Positions 61,189 to 64,000 of a stretch of DNA of 64,000 nucleotides are shown piece after piece. The position numbers and the translations under genes are program-made. Where the stretch lies: assembly GCF_003049685.1 (NCBI RefSeq), contig NZ_PYSY02000002.1, positions 62,001 to 126,000 of the forward strand. The letters run 5' to 3'. The notes below the pieces were generated by a model, which did not search any database, was not told where the DNA came from, and worked only from the letters and a program-made list of their open reading frames with translations. Every line of letters begins with the position of its first letter. Position 1 is the stretch's first letter. This DNA is from Brucella pituitosa (GTDB lineage: Bacteria > Pseudomonadota > Alphaproteobacteria > Rhizobiales > Rhizobiaceae).

Positions 61189-61290
61189 AGCAAGCCGACG
61201 AGCTGAACCATCAAGTATCTGATTTGAATAGCACTGGGAGGTCTGTGTTGTTTTCGCAGACTGCCCCCACTTGAAATCTGGGAGGATCTC

Positions 61291-62235
61291 ATGTCTCACG
61301 ATGTGTCCGTTATCGGGCTCTATATTCTCGATGTTCTCGGGCGCCCTGTTGATGCAATTCCGGCGGGCGGCAATGTCGAGTTTATCGATGAAATCCGGCT
61401 GACAGTGGCAGGAACTGCCGGCGGAACGGTGGTTGATCTGGCGAAACTTGGTCTCAACTGCCTTGCGGTCGGCGCTGTGGGTGACGATGAGAAAGCCGAT
61501 TTTGTGCTCGCGACTTTGCAGCGCTTTGGTGTTGACGTCGCCGAGATGCAGCGGTTGAAAGGCATACCAACGTCTTCATCGATCCTCAATATTCGCCGCA
61601 ACGGCGATCGCCCGGCGCTGCATGCACGTGGCGCATCAGATCATTTTGAGATTGCTGACAGCGCACTGGATGCAGTTCTGGCACCACCAATTATTCATCT
61701 TGGCGGCACAGGTCTGCTGGCAAAGCTTGACGGTGAGCCGAGCCGCAAACTGCTTGCGGAAGCAAAGGCGCGCGGACGCACGACGACATTTGATCTTTTG
61801 GGTGCAAATGATGGCACACTGGATCTCATCTCTCCGCTCTTTCCACATATCGATTATTTCATGCCATCGATTGAAGAAGCGAAGCAGATTTCCGGCGCTG
61901 ATAACGTTGAAGGTGCTGGGCAGTTTTTCATTGAACGTGGCGTCAAGCACTGCGTCTTCACCCTTGGTGGCGATGGCGTATGCTTCATGGATGAGTCTGG
62001 AACGGTTCTGCGTCAGCCAGCATTCCAGATCGAAGTCGTTGACACTACTGGTTGCGGCGATGCGTTCGATGCAGGTTTTATCACAGCATTGCACCACAAA
62101 ATGGATGTGAAAACAGCGCTGAATTTCGCCCAAGCCTCTGCAGCACTGGTCGCAACAGGGCTCGGCTCAGATGCTGGTATCCGTTCGTTCGAGGATACCC
62201 TTAACTTTATGAATACGGCGCCCATCAAGCAGTGA
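61291..62235 (+). CDS. PfkB-family carbohydrate kinase
   Basis: A 314-residue ribokinase-family enzyme. The C-terminal signature with the catalytic Asp is clear (VVDTTGCGDAFDAGF, ~250-264), and the N-terminal glycine region reads AGTAGGTVVDLAKLGLN. It would phosphorylate the sugar brought in by the adjoining ABC importer. GGGAGGA precedes the ATG. It is the last gene of the operon, ahead of a bidirectional terminator. The sugar is unknown. Confidence 0.85.
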   Translation: MSHDVSVIGLYILDVLGRPVDAIPAGGNVEFIDEIRLTVAGTAGGTVVDLAKLGLNCLAVGAVGDDEKADFVLATLQRFGVDVAEMQRLKGIPTSSSILNIRRNGDRPALHARGASDHFEIADSALDAVLAPPIIHLGGTGLLAKLDGEPSRKLLAEAKARGRTTTFDLLGANDGTLDLISPLFPHIDYFMPSIEEAKQISGADNVEGAGQFFIERGVKHCVFTLGGDGVCFMDESGTVLRQPAFQIEVVDTTGCGDAFDAGFITALHHKMDVKTALNFAQASAALVATGLGSDAGIRSFEDTLNFMNTAPIKQ

Positions 62236-62243
62236 TTGAAAAT

Positions 62244-62276
62244 GCGGCGGACCGTTCAAAACGATCCGCCGCTTTT
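62244..62276. terminator. Bidirectional terminator between the kinase and SorC genes
   Basis: GCGGCGGA / TCCGCCGC stem, extended by CGTT/AACG, with a CAA loop and TTTT tail, between convergent genes. Confidence 0.82.
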
Positions 62277-62279
62277 GTT

Positions 62280-63260
62280 CTATTGCGCGAGCAGAAGTTC
62301 TGCCGCTTCAAAATCGGTGACGAGGTGGGTGGCATAACCGCCGGTTAAAACGGCCCGGATCGCTTCCACCTTGCGCGCGCCGCCTGCAACACAGAGCCTG
62401 CGTGGAACACGGTGCAACTCATCAAGTTCGATACCGATGACGCGTTGGTCGAGCTCGCGAACGACCTGTTTTCCATCATTGTCGAGGAAACGACAGATCA
62501 GTACCGCAACGGCTCCATCTTTGGCATAGGCATCAATCTCTTCGTCACTGGTAACATCGGCGACGCGCATCGTACTTTCAGATGATAACCCGCCGACCCC
62601 GAACACGATCATGTTTGACTGGGCAATCAATTCAAATTGCCGCTTAAGTGCAGGCTCCCCCATCAAGGCATCGCGTAATCCGGCGCTGCTCAGAATGGCC
62701 GGAGCCAGCATATTCACGCTGGTTGCACCAATATTGCGGGCCATGATCGATGTGCAGAGTTCTGCCGCGAATTCACGCTTGCCCATGGATGAGCCTGTGA
62801 CCTGAACAACGCTCAAACCTTCGACGGGACGAGGAAGCGAGATAGCATCCGCGATTGCAAGGACGGTTCGCCCCCAGGATACGCAGATCGTATCACCGGG
62901 CTTTACCATGCGTTCGATGAGGCGTGCGCCACCGGTCCCCAGCGCTTGTAGCCGCGCTTCTGGTGAAGCGGTTTTCTCGCTGGGGATGACGAGAACTTCA
63001 TCCAGGCCGTATTTGGCGGCTAGCTTATGAGCGATCTCTGTACGCGTAAGAATTTCTGAGTTCATCAGAATCTTCACCACGCCCCGCTGTCTCGCTTCCT
63101 GCAGATAATTGACGATCGTTGCGCGAGAAACGCCCATCTTCTTTGCAATATCGTTTTGGGTTAGCTGGTCTTCATAATAAAGCCAGGCCGCCCATACGAT
63201 CACGTCATCAAACTCAGCCGGGATGGCATGCGTAGACGGTGTCAGATCGTCCGATGTCAT
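62280..63260 (-). CDS. SorC/DeoR-family sugar-binding transcriptional regulator (second)
   Basis: A 326-residue SorC-type regulator with an N-terminal HTH (YYEDQLTQNDIAKKMGVSRATIVNYL, marker LTQNDIAKKMGVSRAT) and a C-terminal sugar-binding domain (CVSWGRTVLAIADAI, VFGVGGLSSESTM). It is convergent with the kinase gene and divergent from the aldolase gene. Palindromic TGACnAATGTCA sites in front of the ABC operon and in the divergent gap are its likely targets. A phosphorylated sugar made by the kinase is the probable effector. Confidence 0.83.
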   Translation of the reverse strand: MTSDDLTPSTHAIPAEFDDVIVWAAWLYYEDQLTQNDIAKKMGVSRATIVNYLQEARQRGVVKILMNSEILTRTEIAHKLAAKYGLDEVLVIPSEKTASPEARLQALGTGGARLIERMVKPGDTICVSWGRTVLAIADAISLPRPVEGLSVVQVTGSSMGKREFAAELCTSIMARNIGATSVNMLAPAILSSAGLRDALMGEPALKRQFELIAQSNMIVFGVGGLSSESTMRVADVTSDEEIDAYAKDGAVAVLICRFLDNDGKQVVRELDQRVIGIELDELHRVPRRLCVAGGARKVEAIRAVLTGGYATHLVTDFEAAELLLAQ

Positions 63261-63335
63261 ACTGATTTCCTGATGTTAGCCGTTCATCTGACTCGCACAG
63301 AAACGAGTTTTAATCAACAAGCCAATCAAGGAAGT

Positions 63336-63347
63336 TGACTAATGTCA
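63336..63347. promoter_or_regulatory. SorC-type operator candidate in the regulator/aldolase gap
   Basis: TGACTAATGTCA, followed by another TGTCAATT half-site at 63356-63363. It is nearly identical to the site at 56270-56281. Confidence 0.55.
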
Positions 63348-63486
63348 GTATATAGTGTCAATTGTTTTAAGAGTGAGGAAGCATCTTCATAAAATATTGT
63401 TTTGCCATGGAAAATCATGTTTTCCGTGAGCGCTTGTCTATGTCTGTGGCCTGGAGGTTGCAGATCGCCAACTGAGGAGCAGGCAG

Positions 63487-64000
63487 ATGAAGTCGAATTG
63501 GTCGGATGCGGATTTCAACGCAATTGTCGGAGCCTATGAGAAGGCGGGTATCAATCGCGATGTCGCTATCCGTACATACACCACTCGTTTGCTGGGATCG
63601 GAACCAAAGCTTGTTCTCCATGGCGGTGGCAATACCTCAGTCAAGACCGTGCTGAATGACCATGATGGCACGCCGGTTGAAGTCCTTTGCGTGAAGGGCA
63701 GCGGCTGGGATATGGGCAAGATCGAGCCTGCAGGCTTGCCTGCGCTTCATCTTGAGCGTCTCAAGGCAATGGTCAACTACGACACGTTGAGTGACGACGA
63801 TATGGTGATGTTGCAGCGCCGCCTGCTTCTTGATCCGTCATCGCCAAACCCTTCTGTTGAAGCGATCCTTCATGCAATTCTTCCCTTCAAGCATGTCGAT
63901 CACACTCATGCCAATGCGATTGTGGCGCTGACCAATCAGCCGAATGGTGAGGCAATCATTCGCGAATTGTTTCCCGAAATGATCATTGTTCCCTATGTCA
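63487..64000 (+). CDS. Class II aldolase/short-chain dehydrogenase family protein (5' part)
   Basis: The first ~171 codons of a class II aldolase-domain protein; it runs past the right edge. Visible family features are LHGGGNTSVK (~residue 44), VLCVKGSGWDMG and the zinc-ligand HTHANAIVAL region (~138-142). In long versions of this family a short-chain dehydrogenase domain follows, as in RhaD-ADH-like proteins for deoxy sugars. GAGGAG precedes the ATG. It is divergent from the SorC gene and likely belongs to the same sugar pathway as the ABC importer and kinase. Confidence 0.8.
   Translation, partial: MKSNWSDADFNAIVGAYEKAGINRDVAIRTYTTRLLGSEPKLVLHGGGNTSVKTVLNDHDGTPVEVLCVKGSGWDMGKIEPAGLPALHLERLKAMVNYDTLSDDDMVMLQRRLLLDPSSPNPSVEAILHAILPFKHVDHTHANAIVALTNQPNGEAIIRELFPEMIIVPYV

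Overview
The window looks like a Brucella/Ochrobactrum-type alphaproteobacterium (Rhizobiales, Brucellaceae). The basis is recognisable alphaproteobacterial gene families (ehu/eut/doe ectoine genes, bioMNY, AztABCD, a Brucella DRL-like reductoisomerase), a RirA-style IRO box, and several copies of a ~95-106 bp dispersed palindromic repeat like rhizobial RIME1 / Brucella Bru-RS. No rRNA, tRNA, integrase, CRISPR array or intact insertion sequence was seen. The sequence reads as an accessory, catabolism-rich part of a replicon.

Layout. 1-10.6 kb: ectoine/5-hydroxyectoine uptake and breakdown (eutB-eutC-doeA-doeB-ehuB-ehuC-ehuD-ehuA leftwards; doeX-doeC-doeD rightwards) around a divergent promoter with two near-identical operator-like sites. 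10.8-19.5 kb: a 2136-residue type Va autotransporter, an AmpH-like penicillin-recognising hydrolase and a GAF-LytTR regulator. 19.7-23.8 kb: the AztABCD zinc importer with its periplasmic chaperone and two Zur-like boxes. 24-34 kb: an FbpABC-type importer, an M24 peptidase, a GntR regulator and genes for hydroxyproline-type catabolism (HypD-like deaminase, alpha-ketoglutaric semialdehyde dehydrogenase, pyrroline-carboxylate-reductase-like enzyme), with matching operator-like sites. 34-40.4 kb: a lone haem-type binding protein with an IRO box, stress/membrane proteins and the biotin ECF importer bioMNY.

40.6-55.1 kb is the most interesting block: a galactitol-type PTS (IIC, IIA, IIB), a protein I recognise as the DXR-like (DRL) 1-deoxy-D-xylulose-5-phosphate reductoisomerase family, acetoin-dehydrogenase-type E1alpha/E1beta, an E2-like lipoyl protein fused to an alpha/beta hydrolase, a SorC regulator, and a complete glucitol-type PTS with an HPr-Enzyme I fusion. 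A shared 10-bp motif occurs in both PTS promoter regions. I infer a catabolic route in which 2-C-methyl-D-erythritol and/or 1-deoxy-D-xylulose are imported and phosphorylated by the PTS, DRL runs in reverse (MEP to DXP), and the TPP-dependent complex cleaves DXP as acetoin is cleaved, giving acetyl-CoA and glyceraldehyde 3-phosphate. That is a hypothesis, not a demonstrated pathway.

56-64 kb: a ribose/rhamnose-type sugar ABC importer, a PfkB kinase, a second SorC regulator and the start of a class II aldolase gene, with paired palindromic operator-like sites.
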